Below are positions 11,000-15,925 of a stretch of 15,925 nt of DNA, piece by piece (within the stretch, counting starts at the first letter, position 1; every line of letters begins with the position of its first letter). The notes under the pieces were generated by a model. It saw only the letters and a list, made by a program, of their open reading frames with translations, was not told the DNA's origin and did not search any database. Made by a program: the position numbers and the translations under genes. The stretch comes from Alphaproteobacteria bacterium UBA6062 (GTDB lineage: Bacteria; Pseudomonadota; Alphaproteobacteria; Sneathiellales; Sneathiellaceae). The DNA is taken from positions 1-15,925 of the forward strand of contig DIYE01000230.1 in the NCBI GenBank assembly GCA_002428885.1, written 5' to 3'.

Positions 11000-13006
11000 A
11001 TGCTTTTCACCTTGTCACAGTCCGCAGATATCTCGCCCGTTCTCCATTGCCTGCTAGCGATGCCGTTTAAGAACAGTGCGGATCCTCAATGGACGGAAGT
11101 AAGGATGCACCATCCAGGTTATCAAGATTGCGATATTGCAAAGCGCTGTCATCGGATCAGACAGGATCTCCTGGGCAGATCGGTCCAAAGCTCCCTGGAT
11201 CGTCAATTGAAGGATCAAATGCATCGCAAGCAGCGAGCAATAGAAAAAGCCCGGTTTATCAAAAGGGTCTCTATTGTTCTCAGCTTTGTTTTTTGCCATC
11301 GCTTTGGTCGGGATGCCCGTCATCTTGTTAGCCGCAACAATAAATGCAAGACGCCATCTCAAAGGCCGGCCAACAGCAATGCCAAATTCCAGATCATTCT
11401 GGATAGAAGAGAGGTGCGCATAGCTGCGTATGCCGGAGGGAGCCCGGCCAAGGATAGTCTTCATAAAATTCTTCCTTCTTTATTGGTGTTAAAGAACGGA
11501 AGATGTCCGGAGGCAGGTCGTACCCTGCCTTCGGACGCCTTATTTAGAACACGATACCGGTGTTTGCAGTTAGGAGATATTACTCGCGTTACAAGCAAAA
11601 ACGGGAGATCAAGTGAACGGCATGCAGACAGTGTATCTTATGAATATTCAGAACCTCAAACACCTCTTGGCAACAAAGGCCAAAGCACCCCTTTATGGGG
11701 CTTTGCACAGCTTGCCAATAGCAATGCCAAACTCTGGATCATTCCGGGTAGAGGAAAGTTGCGCACGGCTGCGCATGCCGGAACGGCTCCGGCCAAAGAA
11801 ATTCATCATGAATATCTTCCTTCATTAGGTTCTTTAATGAGTGGAAGACGCCCGGAGGCAGGCTGCTACCTGCCTTCGGACACCTTACTTGGAACACAAT
11901 ACTGGAGACTCCAGTTAGGAGCACTTACTCGTGTTACAAGCAGAGACAGAGCGCCAGATGAACGGTGTGTAGACTACCTGTCTTATGAAAATGACAAACC
12001 CACCCATCTGCAGAGGTTTAACGCCTTTGGCATTTTCTACCGGGTTGGACGCGTCTTATGCTTCCAGAACGGGTCCACGACAAGAGCTGTATACAAGCTA
12101 CTAAAAACCAGCTGCACCAAATCGATTACCAACCGCCTGGCTATTCTATATTCATGGATAACAGCCCAGCTAAATCCCAGAATAGCACAGACGATAAAAA
12201 AGCCAATCGTCGCCTCTCTCAAGCTCAGCGTTAGAATAATTTCGTCCATATCTAATGTCTCCTTTCATTCACTAAAAAGGGGTATGGGCGGAATACGGGA
12301 AGAGGAAGGGCGAGTTCCTCTTCCCATCCACATCAAGAGACGATCCACACTGCCTGATCTTAGTGCTTCCAATCAGCATAAACTCTGGCACAAACGCACC
12401 TCTCACAGTGCATTCAAATTCAGTCATATCAGTAACAACAATGCTGACTATAAAGATGCTGGTTCTTCAAGGTTGCAAGCGCCTCTGAAGAACCGATACC
12501 TTTCTGCCGGTTCGCTTTCATCAGCTGTTTTGGTAGAAAAGCTGAGAGGAATAAGTGGCTTCATACCCCTCCTGCTCCTCTCAGCCTCTAATTTTAAGTA
12601 CCTCGAACGCTTCTCTTTTTTGCAACCGCATAAAAAAGAGAGCATGAAGCGATGGCCTAAGTGGTTGCTCCTCTTCTGGCCATCGCTTCTTTGTTCTTCA
12701 CCTGGTTCGTTTTCATTTCCGGTCCAGAGGAAGAAACTGAGAGATGCAAGGCCCTTCATATCTCCCTTGCGTCTCTCAGATCCTGGTTATACGGGTCTCG
12801 TAAGACTCTCTTTATGCGCGCTTATGAAAGAGAGCCGCAGGGCAGGTTTAACAGTTTCATTGCCCTGCGTTTTTCTCTTTCTTGTTTTTCCTTACTCCTT
12901 TAGGAGCCTCCCAAACAGGCAGGAAGCAGTGATTGTCCCTTTCTTAAAGGGGCTTCACATCAAAAGACGAGCACTCTTTTCAGCATGGGAGATGCTCCAT
13001 GCTTGA
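11000..13006 (+). CDS. Unrecognised 668-codon open frame full of RNA hairpins, between virB3 and virB4
   Basis: A single frame without stop codons runs from ATG 11000, 3 nt after the virB3 stop and 8-9 nt after an AGGA site, to TGA 13006, overlapping the virB4 start by 8 nt. Those junctions are what a real operon gene shows. I recognise no domain. The product is very basic, rich in Ser, Arg, Leu and Lys, and contains two related blocks of about 96 residues (roughly residues 123-218 and 238-333). In other ways it does not look like a protein gene: the DNA is more AT-rich than its neighbours, stem-loops fill most of it, and substitutions between the two blocks are not concentrated at third codon positions. 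I read it as a structured mRNA segment kept open to translation. An orphan protein gene remains possible. Confidence 0.5.
   Translation: MLFTLSQSADISPVLHCLLAMPFKNSADPQWTEVRMHHPGYQDCDIAKRCHRIRQDLLGRSVQSSLDRQLKDQMHRKQRAIEKARFIKRVSIVLSFVFCHRFGRDARHLVSRNNKCKTPSQRPANSNAKFQIILDRREVRIAAYAGGSPAKDSLHKILPSLLVLKNGRCPEAGRTLPSDALFRTRYRCLQLGDITRVTSKNGRSSERHADSVSYEYSEPQTPLGNKGQSTPLWGFAQLANSNAKLWIIPGRGKLRTAAHAGTAPAKEIHHEYLPSLGSLMSGRRPEAGCYLPSDTLLGTQYWRLQLGALTRVTSRDRAPDERCVDYLSYENDKPTHLQRFNAFGIFYRVGRVLCFQNGSTTRAVYKLLKTSCTKSITNRLAILYSWITAQLNPRIAQTIKKPIVASLKLSVRIISSISNVSFHSLKRGMGGIREEEGRVPLPIHIKRRSTLPDLSASNQHKLWHKRTSHSAFKFSHISNNNADYKDAGSSRLQAPLKNRYLSAGSLSSAVLVEKLRGISGFIPLLLLSASNFKYLERFSFLQPHKKESMKRWPKWLLLFWPSLLCSSPGSFSFPVQRKKLRDARPFISPLRLSDPGYTGLVRLSLCALMKESRRAGLTVSLPCVFLFLVFPYSFRSLPNRQEAVIVPFLKGLHIKRRALFSAWEMLHA
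11054..11464 (-). CDS. Antisense small ORF 1, possible membrane protein
   Basis: A 136-residue frame on the strand opposite the 668-codon frame. ATG 11464 has a good AGGAAG site 7 nt upstream. The first 32 residues (GIRSYAHLSS, NDLEFGIAVG) match the start of antisense ORF 2 at about 59% identity. The rest has two hydrophobic stretches (FFYCSLLAMHLILQLTIQGA and TALCNIAILITWMV). Its ribosome binding site lies inside the 11470-11503 stem. I recognise no family. It may be a real antisense gene or a shadow of the repeat; the strand bias of wobble pairs argues for the latter. Confidence 0.28.
   Translation of the reverse strand: MKTILGRAPSGIRSYAHLSSIQNDLEFGIAVGRPLRWRLAFIVAANKMTGIPTKAMAKNKAENNRDPFDKPGFFYCSLLAMHLILQLTIQGALDRSAQEILSDPMTALCNIAILITWMVHPYFRPLRIRTVLKRHR
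11388..11448 (+). other. Two small stem-loops, repeat copy 1 (covary with copy 2)
   Basis: TCCAG/CTGGA around ATCATT (11388-11403) and GCCGG/CCGGC around a 7 nt loop (11432-11448). The copy 2 equivalents are at 11733-11748 and 11777-11793. In the first stem A-T becomes G-C, C-G becomes U.G and the outer U-A becomes U.G, while the loop ATCATT is unchanged. In the second stem the arms are identical but the loop differs (AGGGAGC against AACGGCT). Confidence 0.6.
11470..11536 (+). other. Two strong adjacent stem-loops, repeat copy 1
   Basis: The first is TCTTCC plus TTCTTTA pairing with TAAAGAA plus GGAAGA, a 13 bp stem with one bulged C (11470-11503). The second is GTCCGGAGGCAGG pairing with CCTGCCTTCGGAC (11505-11536), 13 bp with one G.U pair and a 6 nt loop. 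They are separated by 1 nt and would stack. Neither is followed by a U-run, so they are not ordinary terminators. Confidence 0.8.
11693..11809 (-). CDS. Antisense small ORF 2 (38 residues), copy of the start of ORF 1
   Basis: ATG ATG at 11809 with GGAAGA upstream, encoding 38 residues (SRSGMRSRAQLSS, then NDPEFGIAIG). It aligns with the first 32 residues of antisense ORF 1 and then stops at TAA 11693. The stop falls in the loop of the hairpin 11681-11705, which could terminate a minus-strand transcript, although its U-tail is poor. It is either a truncated duplicate or chance. Confidence 0.2.
   Translation of the reverse strand: MMNFFGRSRSGMRSRAQLSSTRNDPEFGIAIGKLCKAP
11713..12001 (+). repeat. 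Tandem direct repeat, copy 2
   Basis: Second copy of the block at 11368-11656, offset 345 bp (115 codons), with no indels. It is preceded by a hairpin at 11681-11705 (CAAAG, CCCC, GGGG, CTTTG arms with a 2 nt bulge) that has no counterpart in copy 1. Confidence 0.85.
11815..11881 (+). other. Two strong adjacent stem-loops, repeat copy 2
   Basis: Counterparts of the pair at 11470-11536. The first keeps TCTTCC/GGAAGA and changes the inner stem to TCATTA/TAATGA, a compensatory T-A to A-T swap. The second keeps the 13 nt arms with one G.U pair and one C.A mismatch, while its loop changes from TCGTAC to CTGCTA. Confidence 0.8.
12037..12249 (-). CDS. Antisense small ORF 3, possible 70-residue membrane protein
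   Basis: ATG 12249 has an excellent AAAGGAG site 9 nt upstream. The product has a hydrophobic helix near residues 13-31 (ATIGFFIVCAILGFSWAVI) and an amphipathic second segment (VIDLVQLVFSSLYTALVVD), then a basic tail. This is the most protein-like of the antisense frames, and hairpins are sparse over its body. The Shine-Dalgarno pairs with upstream sequence (CTCCTTT/AAAGGGG, 12259-12265 with 12276-12282), and a perfect 11 bp hairpin lies just before that. Small size, a hydrophobic helix and an occluded site recall type I toxin genes, but nothing identifies it as one. Confidence 0.35.
   Translation of the reverse strand: MDEIILTLSLREATIGFFIVCAILGFSWAVIHEYRIARRLVIDLVQLVFSSLYTALVVDPFWKHKTRPTR
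12297..12325. other. Perfect 11 bp stem-loop
   Basis: GGGAAGAGGAA pairs perfectly with TTCCTCTTCCC around the 7 nt loop GGGCGAG. It stands between antisense ORF 3 and the dense downstream hairpin array. Having no wobble pairs, it could act on either strand. Confidence 0.85.
12461..12494 (+). other. 9 bp stem-loop with a GGTTGC loop
   Basis: GGTTCTTCA pairs perfectly with TGAAGAACC around 16 nt; AGG/CCT can extend the stem with a bulge. The loop carries GGTTGC, complementary to GCAACC in the loop of the 12612-12641 hairpin. A 7 bp bulged stem at 12351-12378 and a 5 bp stem at 12422-12449 precede it. Confidence 0.8.
12541..12585 (+). other. Perfect 10 bp stem-loop
   Basis: GCTGAGAGGA pairs with TCCTCTCAGC around a 25 nt loop. 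Its arms can also pair with those of the 12737-12779 hairpin through CTGAGAG/CTCTCAG. The loop shares TAAGTGG with the loop of the 12646-12689 hairpin. Confidence 0.82.
12612..12641 (+). other. 10 bp A/T-rich stem-loop with a GCAACC loop
   Basis: TCTCTTTTTT pairs with AAAAAAGAGA around a 10 nt loop (GCAACCGCAT), and GC/GC extends the base past a bulged T. The right arm continues into AAAGAGAG, identical to the right arm of the 12806-12834 hairpin, so the two can exchange partners. Confidence 0.8.
12646..12689 (+). other. Perfect 12 bp stem-loop followed by a U-rich tract
   Basis: GAAGCGATGGCC pairs perfectly with GGCCATCGCTTC around a 20 nt loop. The downstream TTTGTTCTTC makes it weakly terminator-like on the plus strand. 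Its loop contains a second GGTTGC that could pair with the GCAACC loop of the preceding hairpin. Confidence 0.85.
12737..12779 (+). other. 15 bp stem-loop, longest in the array
   Basis: CTGAGAGATGCAAGG pairs with CCTTGCGTCTCTCAG over 15 positions with one T.G pair (12745 with 12771) and a 13 nt loop. The single non-canonical pair is G.U on the plus strand but would be A.C on the minus strand. Confidence 0.88.
12806..12834 (+). other. 8 bp stem-loop
   Basis: CTCTCTTT pairs with AAAGAGAG around a 13 nt loop in which AT/AT can add two pairs. It abuts the terminator-like hairpin that begins at 12836. Confidence 0.7.
12836..12880 (+). terminator. Terminator-like hairpin inside the 668-codon frame, upstream of virB4
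   Basis: CGCAGGGCA pairs perfectly with TGCCCTGCG (12861-12869) around 16 nt, followed directly by TTTTTCTCTTTCTTGTTTTT. This has the form of a rho-independent terminator on the plus strand, though the loop is larger than usual. It would cut the transcript about 130 nt before virB4 unless translation of the overlapping frame, or another factor, prevents it from forming. Confidence 0.55.
12935..12953 (+). other. 8 bp stem-loop with a 3 nt loop
   Basis: GTCCCTTT pairs with AAAGGGGC (one T.G pair) around CTT. A small CTCCT/AGGAG hairpin with a 2 nt gap precedes it at 12895-12906; this is too tight to close as drawn and may be a palindromic site. Confidence 0.6.
12982..13003 (+). promoter_or_regulatory. 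Stem-loop enclosing the virB4 Shine-Dalgarno and start codon
   Basis: AGCAT plus GGAG pairs with CTCC plus ATGCT around the loop ATG, with one bulged G: 9 bp in total. The GGAG Shine-Dalgarno (12988-12991) is in the left arm and the virB4 ATG (12999-13001) in the right arm. Initiation should be poor unless a ribosome finishing the 668-codon frame, whose TGA is at 13004-13006, melts the stem. This is a classic layout for translational coupling. Confidence 0.65.
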
Positions 13007-15350
13007 TAGCCTTCTTGTAAGTACGGCCCTGGCAGCCGTTGGCGCGACCCTCGCCTGGCCGGTAAGCCGACGGTTGATGCTGGGGGACATTAAACGGGAC
13101 TGGCTGGTCGATGAGCTGGAATTTGACCATATTCTGGAAGACGGTCAAACCGCCCGGTTAAAAGACGGGGCCTATATCCGGCTATTCACGGTATCGGGCC
13201 TGCCTTTTGAGACCAAACCCTTGCTGGAACAGGAAAGACTGCTGGATGCCCGAGCAGATCTGTTTCACCAGGTCGGCCAGACAGGTACCACCTGGCGACT
13301 ATATGGTATCAAACGACAACGAGATGTAAGCTTTGAAGCCAATTGGCCGTCCCCTGCCCTGCAGGAGATCGGCGAGACCGAGCAGCAGACATACCGTCAT
13401 AGCTACCGATTGACCTGGCTGATTATTCTTCAGCATTCTGACCTGCCTGCTCTTGCCAAAGCAACCTCCAGAGTTTCCACATTGCTGCGCGATTATCGCA
13501 TTGAAGCTGTTAAAACCACTGAGAACAAGGACGAGCCCTGCCCGATCACCTCTTTTCTCAGCTATCTGGTCACCGGGGAGCTGCGCTTTGACCGGCCGGC
13601 CATACACCGCTCTCTTTCAGGGAACCTGCCTGCCTGTGATCTCACCTTTGACAGGACCGGTGCCTTATACACACAAACACCCGAGGCCCATATCAGTCGG
13701 GTGATTGCCATCACGTCCTGGCCGGAGCATTTGCAGGGACTTATCCTGACGGAGCTGCTCAGTGTACCGGGTGACATCGAGATCAGCCAGATTGCCAGGC
13801 CCTTGTCCAATGAGAGAACCCTGGCAGGGTTGATGCGCAAGCAGCAGGAATTCTCGGCCGCCCTGATTGGCAATTCCCAGGCTGCAGAGGAAACAGTGGT
13901 TGTGACGGAGTTGCTGGGCAGCAACAGTGCGACGCTCTATCAGACCCAGTTTCAGCTGACGGTGCGGGCGCGTGATGAAGAAGCCCTGGAAGCCTTGCTG
14001 CACCGCCTTTCAGAAACCCTCGCCCGGCGACGTGTTGTCTATTCCGTGGAAACAGCAACCGCTGCCCTGTGCTGGGCCAATCGCCTGCCCGGCAATGACC
14101 GGCTGATCCGCCCGCTCCGTCTTCTGGATCGTAACCTGGCAGGCTTGTGGTGTTTTTATTATTCACCGGAGGGCATGACCGCAAGTCCCTTCGGCAACCA
14201 ACCAGTGCGTCTGTTCCAGACCCCGTCCGGTCAATCCTATGCCTTTCAGTTCCATGCCTCCGATAAAGCCCAGTCTGCCGGCAATGCCATCGTCATTGGC
14301 GGGACCGGCGCCGGTAAATCAACCCTCGCCCTGCATCTGCTGGGCGGCCTCGCCAAATTCCCGGACCTCAGGGCCTATGTGTTTGACAGCAAGGAAGGAG
14401 CCCGTTTCATGATTGAGGCCATGGGCGGGATATACCAGTCCTTTGACGAGATGGCTCTCAATCCTCTGGATGTAAGCGAAGACAACAAGGCCATGCGTCA
14501 CCGTCTCAGCCTGATCATGCGCGCCATGATGGGAACGACTATCACGGAAGAGATGGAAGCGGAGATCGCCCATGCTCTGGACATCGCCTTTGCAGTCGAG
14601 GTTCCGGATCGGCGCTTTGATGCCATTTATGATCTGGGTTTTGCCCGCGGCTCTGATGCCCGCCAGGCTTTCTCCCGCTGGGTAACAGATCCCAAAGGTC
14701 GGGAAGGTCTCTATGCTCATATCTTCAATGCGCCTCAGGATAGCCTGCGCTCGTGGCTGACCGGCAGTCATCTGGTGGGGATTAATATGAACGAAGCCTT
14801 GAGTGACCCACAATTGGGAGCGCCGGTAGTGGCTCATATGGCGGCAGCCATTACGGATGTTGCCCGTACCGGCAGCGGGCAGTTTGCCATCTTTGTCGAT
14901 GAGGCGGCCCATCTGCTTCAGAATGCCGGCTTCAAGGATATTGTCCTGCAGATGTACCGGGAGTATCGCAAGCTGGGCGGCATGGTCTGCCTGGCGTTTC
15001 AGGATCCGGCTGCCCTGATGAACTTTCCTGAGCATGAGGGAATTATCAACAACACCCAGACCCTGATATTTTTTCCGAACTCCTTGGTGCGGTCGGGCGA
15101 TCTGGAAGCGTTCAACCTAAATGAAGAACAGATCAACTTTATCACTGGCCGGGAACGTTTTGGAGAGGGACGACAGGTTCTTGTGGTCAAGCGTGACGGG
15201 ACCACCGGTTATGACGAAAGCGTCATTCTGGATGTGGATCTGGGGTGGCTTGGCGATGGCTTGCGCTATTACCGGGCCGGTGCGGCGGCTAACCGTCATT
15301 TACAACAACTCAAAGACAGATGGGGCGCAGAATGGTCATCACATCTTTAA
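12999..15350 (+). CDS. virB4: VirB4/TrbE-family type IV secretion ATPase
   Basis: A 783-residue protein, usual for the family. The N-terminal part (about 30-350) includes the CagE/TrbE/VirB-type region with RLKDGAYIRLFTVSGLPFET. The ATPase domain carries Walker A GGTGAGKST at residues 434-442 and Walker B FAIFVDEAAH with D634 and E635. CLAFQDPAAL and the closing INFITGRERFGEGRQVLVVK region also fit VirB4. The first 25 or so residues are hydrophobic, as in TrbE/VirB3-VirB4 interfaces. VirB4 powers pilus biogenesis and substrate transfer at the inner membrane. The ATG at 12999 follows GGGAGA and overlaps the end of the preceding frame by 8 nt. The gene is more GC-rich than the insert before it. 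Confidence 0.93.
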   Translation: MLDSLLVSTALAAVGATLAWPVSRRLMLGDIKRDWLVDELEFDHILEDGQTARLKDGAYIRLFTVSGLPFETKPLLEQERLLDARADLFHQVGQTGTTWRLYGIKRQRDVSFEANWPSPALQEIGETEQQTYRHSYRLTWLIILQHSDLPALAKATSRVSTLLRDYRIEAVKTTENKDEPCPITSFLSYLVTGELRFDRPAIHRSLSGNLPACDLTFDRTGALYTQTPEAHISRVIAITSWPEHLQGLILTELLSVPGDIEISQIARPLSNERTLAGLMRKQQEFSAALIGNSQAAEETVVVTELLGSNSATLYQTQFQLTVRARDEEALEALLHRLSETLARRRVVYSVETATAALCWANRLPGNDRLIRPLRLLDRNLAGLWCFYYSPEGMTASPFGNQPVRLFQTPSGQSYAFQFHASDKAQSAGNAIVIGGTGAGKSTLALHLLGGLAKFPDLRAYVFDSKEGARFMIEAMGGIYQSFDEMALNPLDVSEDNKAMRHRLSLIMRAMMGTTITEEMEAEIAHALDIAFAVEVPDRRFDAIYDLGFARGSDARQAFSRWVTDPKGREGLYAHIFNAPQDSLRSWLTGSHLVGINMNEALSDPQLGAPVVAHMAAAITDVARTGSGQFAIFVDEAAHLLQNAGFKDIVLQMYREYRKLGGMVCLAFQDPAALMNFPEHEGIINNTQTLIFFPNSLVRSGDLEAFNLNEEQINFITGRERFGEGRQVLVVKRDGTTGYDESVILDVDLGWLGDGLRYYRAGAAANRHLQQLKDRWGAEWSSHL

Positions 15351-15925
15351 AGAAACAGGCGCGTCCTGTACTGCTTGCCCTGGCTTGCAGCCTTGCAGCA
15401 TCCGCTTTGTCTCCCACCCCGGTCGGAGCAGCCTATGCAGTGATTGATGCCAAGAACCTGGCGGAAGCCAAGAAGCGCATCTCAGAGCTCAAAAAGCAAC
15501 TTGAAGAGCTGAAAGCCATGAAGGATCAGCTTCAGCGACAGCTCAACGCGATTGGTGAGATGGGCAAGATCTCCATCCCATCCCTTAACCTGCCCAAGAT
15601 CGGTCGGCAGTTGCAGCGGGATATGCAATGTCTGATGCCGGATCTGGAGCAGTTATTTCCGGCTATTGAGCTTGACGAGCTCGAATTTGGATCGGTTTGC
15701 GGAGCGGGAGACGCCTATCGCCGGTATTTATGGATCCATCCAGAGGAAGCGGCGAGAATGCCGGCAACCGAGCAGACCAGACGCTACCGGCAGATCCAGG
15801 AGCGGCGGGAGAATGTGCTCACCGATGCAGCCTCAAAAGGTCTTGCTCATGGGGATATAGCCCTTAAAGGCGCGGTGGATCTTAATAACGCAGCCGACGA
15901 GATTGCGGCGGCCAGTGAAGCGGCC
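15332..15925 (+). CDS. VirB5/TrbJ-like secreted component of the mating-pair apparatus, partial
   Basis: 198 codons, still open at the window edge. ATG 15332 overlaps the virB4 end by 19 nt. A basic start (MVITSLKKQARP) and hydrophobic core form a signal peptide ending near VGAAYA. Residues about 40-80 are a strong coiled coil (AEAKKRISELKKQLEELKAM, then QLQRQLNAIGEMGK). Two cysteines (in MQCLM and SVCGAG) may form a periplasmic disulphide. A helical region with RRYRQIQERRENVLTDAASK follows. A signal peptide, a long helix and a position after virB4 are the VirB5/TrbJ pattern; such proteins sit at the pilus tip or help assemble it. The family call rests on architecture and synteny. Confidence 0.72.
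   Translation, partial: MVITSLKKQARPVLLALACSLAASALSPTPVGAAYAVIDAKNLAEAKKRISELKKQLEELKAMKDQLQRQLNAIGEMGKISIPSLNLPKIGRQLQRDMQCLMPDLEQLFPAIELDELEFGSVCGAGDAYRRYLWIHPEEAARMPATEQTRRYRQIQERRENVLTDAASKGLAHGDIALKGAVDLNNAADEIAAASEAA

Larger units (their letters stand above)
11368..11656 (+). repeat. Tandem direct repeat, copy 1
   Basis: About 289 bp that recurs at a distance of exactly 345 bp (copy 2 at 11713-12001). Copies align without a single insertion or deletion but have diverged considerably. Best-kept parts are the hairpin arms and segments such as CAATGCCAAA, CCTGCCTTCGGAC and GTTACAAGC. In the plus frame both encode ANSNAK, LPS, PEAG, LPSD, LQLG and TRVTS. Confidence 0.85.

Noticed and set aside
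11709..11840. CRISPR-like repeat array
   Set aside because: Only two long diverged copies; no short identical repeats with unique spacers and no cas genes.
11368..12001. Template/variable repeat pair of a diversity-generating retroelement
   Set aside because: No reverse transcriptase in the window, and differences between copies are spread over all bases and positions rather than confined to adenines.
12448..12759. 103-codon minus-strand ORF within the hairpin array
   Set aside because: Its purine-rich site is only 2-3 nt from the ATG, its sequence is the reverse reading of hairpin arms, and it shows no domain or membrane segment.
12297..12869. Integron attC array, or REP/BIME/Rickettsia-type palindromic elements
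   Set aside because: No RYYYAAC/GTTRRRY cores and no integrase. The hairpins differ from one another in sequence, so they are not copies of one element.
11000..12998. Group II intron between virB3 and virB4
   Set aside because: No domain V-like hairpin, no GUGYG-type 5' end and no intron-encoded protein. Both neighbouring genes are complete.

Overview
Organism. The window looks like DNA from a Gram-negative proteobacterium, probably an alphaproteobacterium. It has an outer-membrane secretin, a lipoprotein, a di-haem c-type cytochrome and an IncP-like conjugation system. I cannot name the genus from sequence alone.

Layout. Positions 1-7980 are chromosome-like genes, all on the minus strand. 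The first block runs di-haem oxidoreductase, MoxR-type AAA+ ATPase, DUF58 protein and TgpA/DUF3488 transglutaminase-like membrane protein (cut by the window edge), with 1-4 nt gaps or overlaps. The second block runs a PilP-like periplasmic protein, a PilQ/GspD-type secretin with an unusual C-terminal domain, and a small lipoprotein. The TgpA-like protein has Ser and Tyr where the family has its catalytic Cys and His, so it reads as a pseudoenzyme. Positions 7981-8520 hold no convincing gene but contain a strong palindrome, a terminator-like hairpin and several short hairpins. This is the junction with a conjugative element. Positions 8521-15925 are plus-strand transfer genes: two related TraK-like DNA-binding proteins, TraL (ParA-like ATPase), TraM, VirB2/TrbC pilin, VirB3/TrbD, VirB4/TrbE ATPase and the start of a VirB5/TrbJ-like gene.

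Most unusual part. Two kilobases (11000-13006) separate virB3 from virB4, which normally sit side by side. The stretch is a single 668-codon reading frame that starts 3 nt after the virB3 stop behind a plausible ribosome binding site and ends overlapping the virB4 start. Its product resembles nothing I know, is basic and poorly protein-like, and the DNA is packed with stem-loops: about fifteen, with stems of 4-15 bp. It also carries a tandem duplication at a spacing of exactly 345 bp (115 codons) with no indels, in which some stems are kept by compensatory changes. Nearly all non-Watson-Crick pairs are G.U on the plus strand, so the structures seem to belong to the transfer-operon mRNA. The last stem-loop encloses the virB4 Shine-Dalgarno and start codon. 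My reading is a structured RNA insert kept translationally open, which may couple or tune VirB4 synthesis relative to VirB2/VirB3. Three antisense small ORFs with good ribosome binding sites lie inside it, and I keep them as a competing reading.

How the genes work together. The MoxR-DUF58-TgpA set is a common envelope-related operon of unsettled function. The PilP-secretin-lipoprotein set would form an outer-membrane channel with its inner-membrane link. The transfer genes would make the relaxosome accessory proteins and the mating-pair apparatus of a conjugative plasmid or integrative element.
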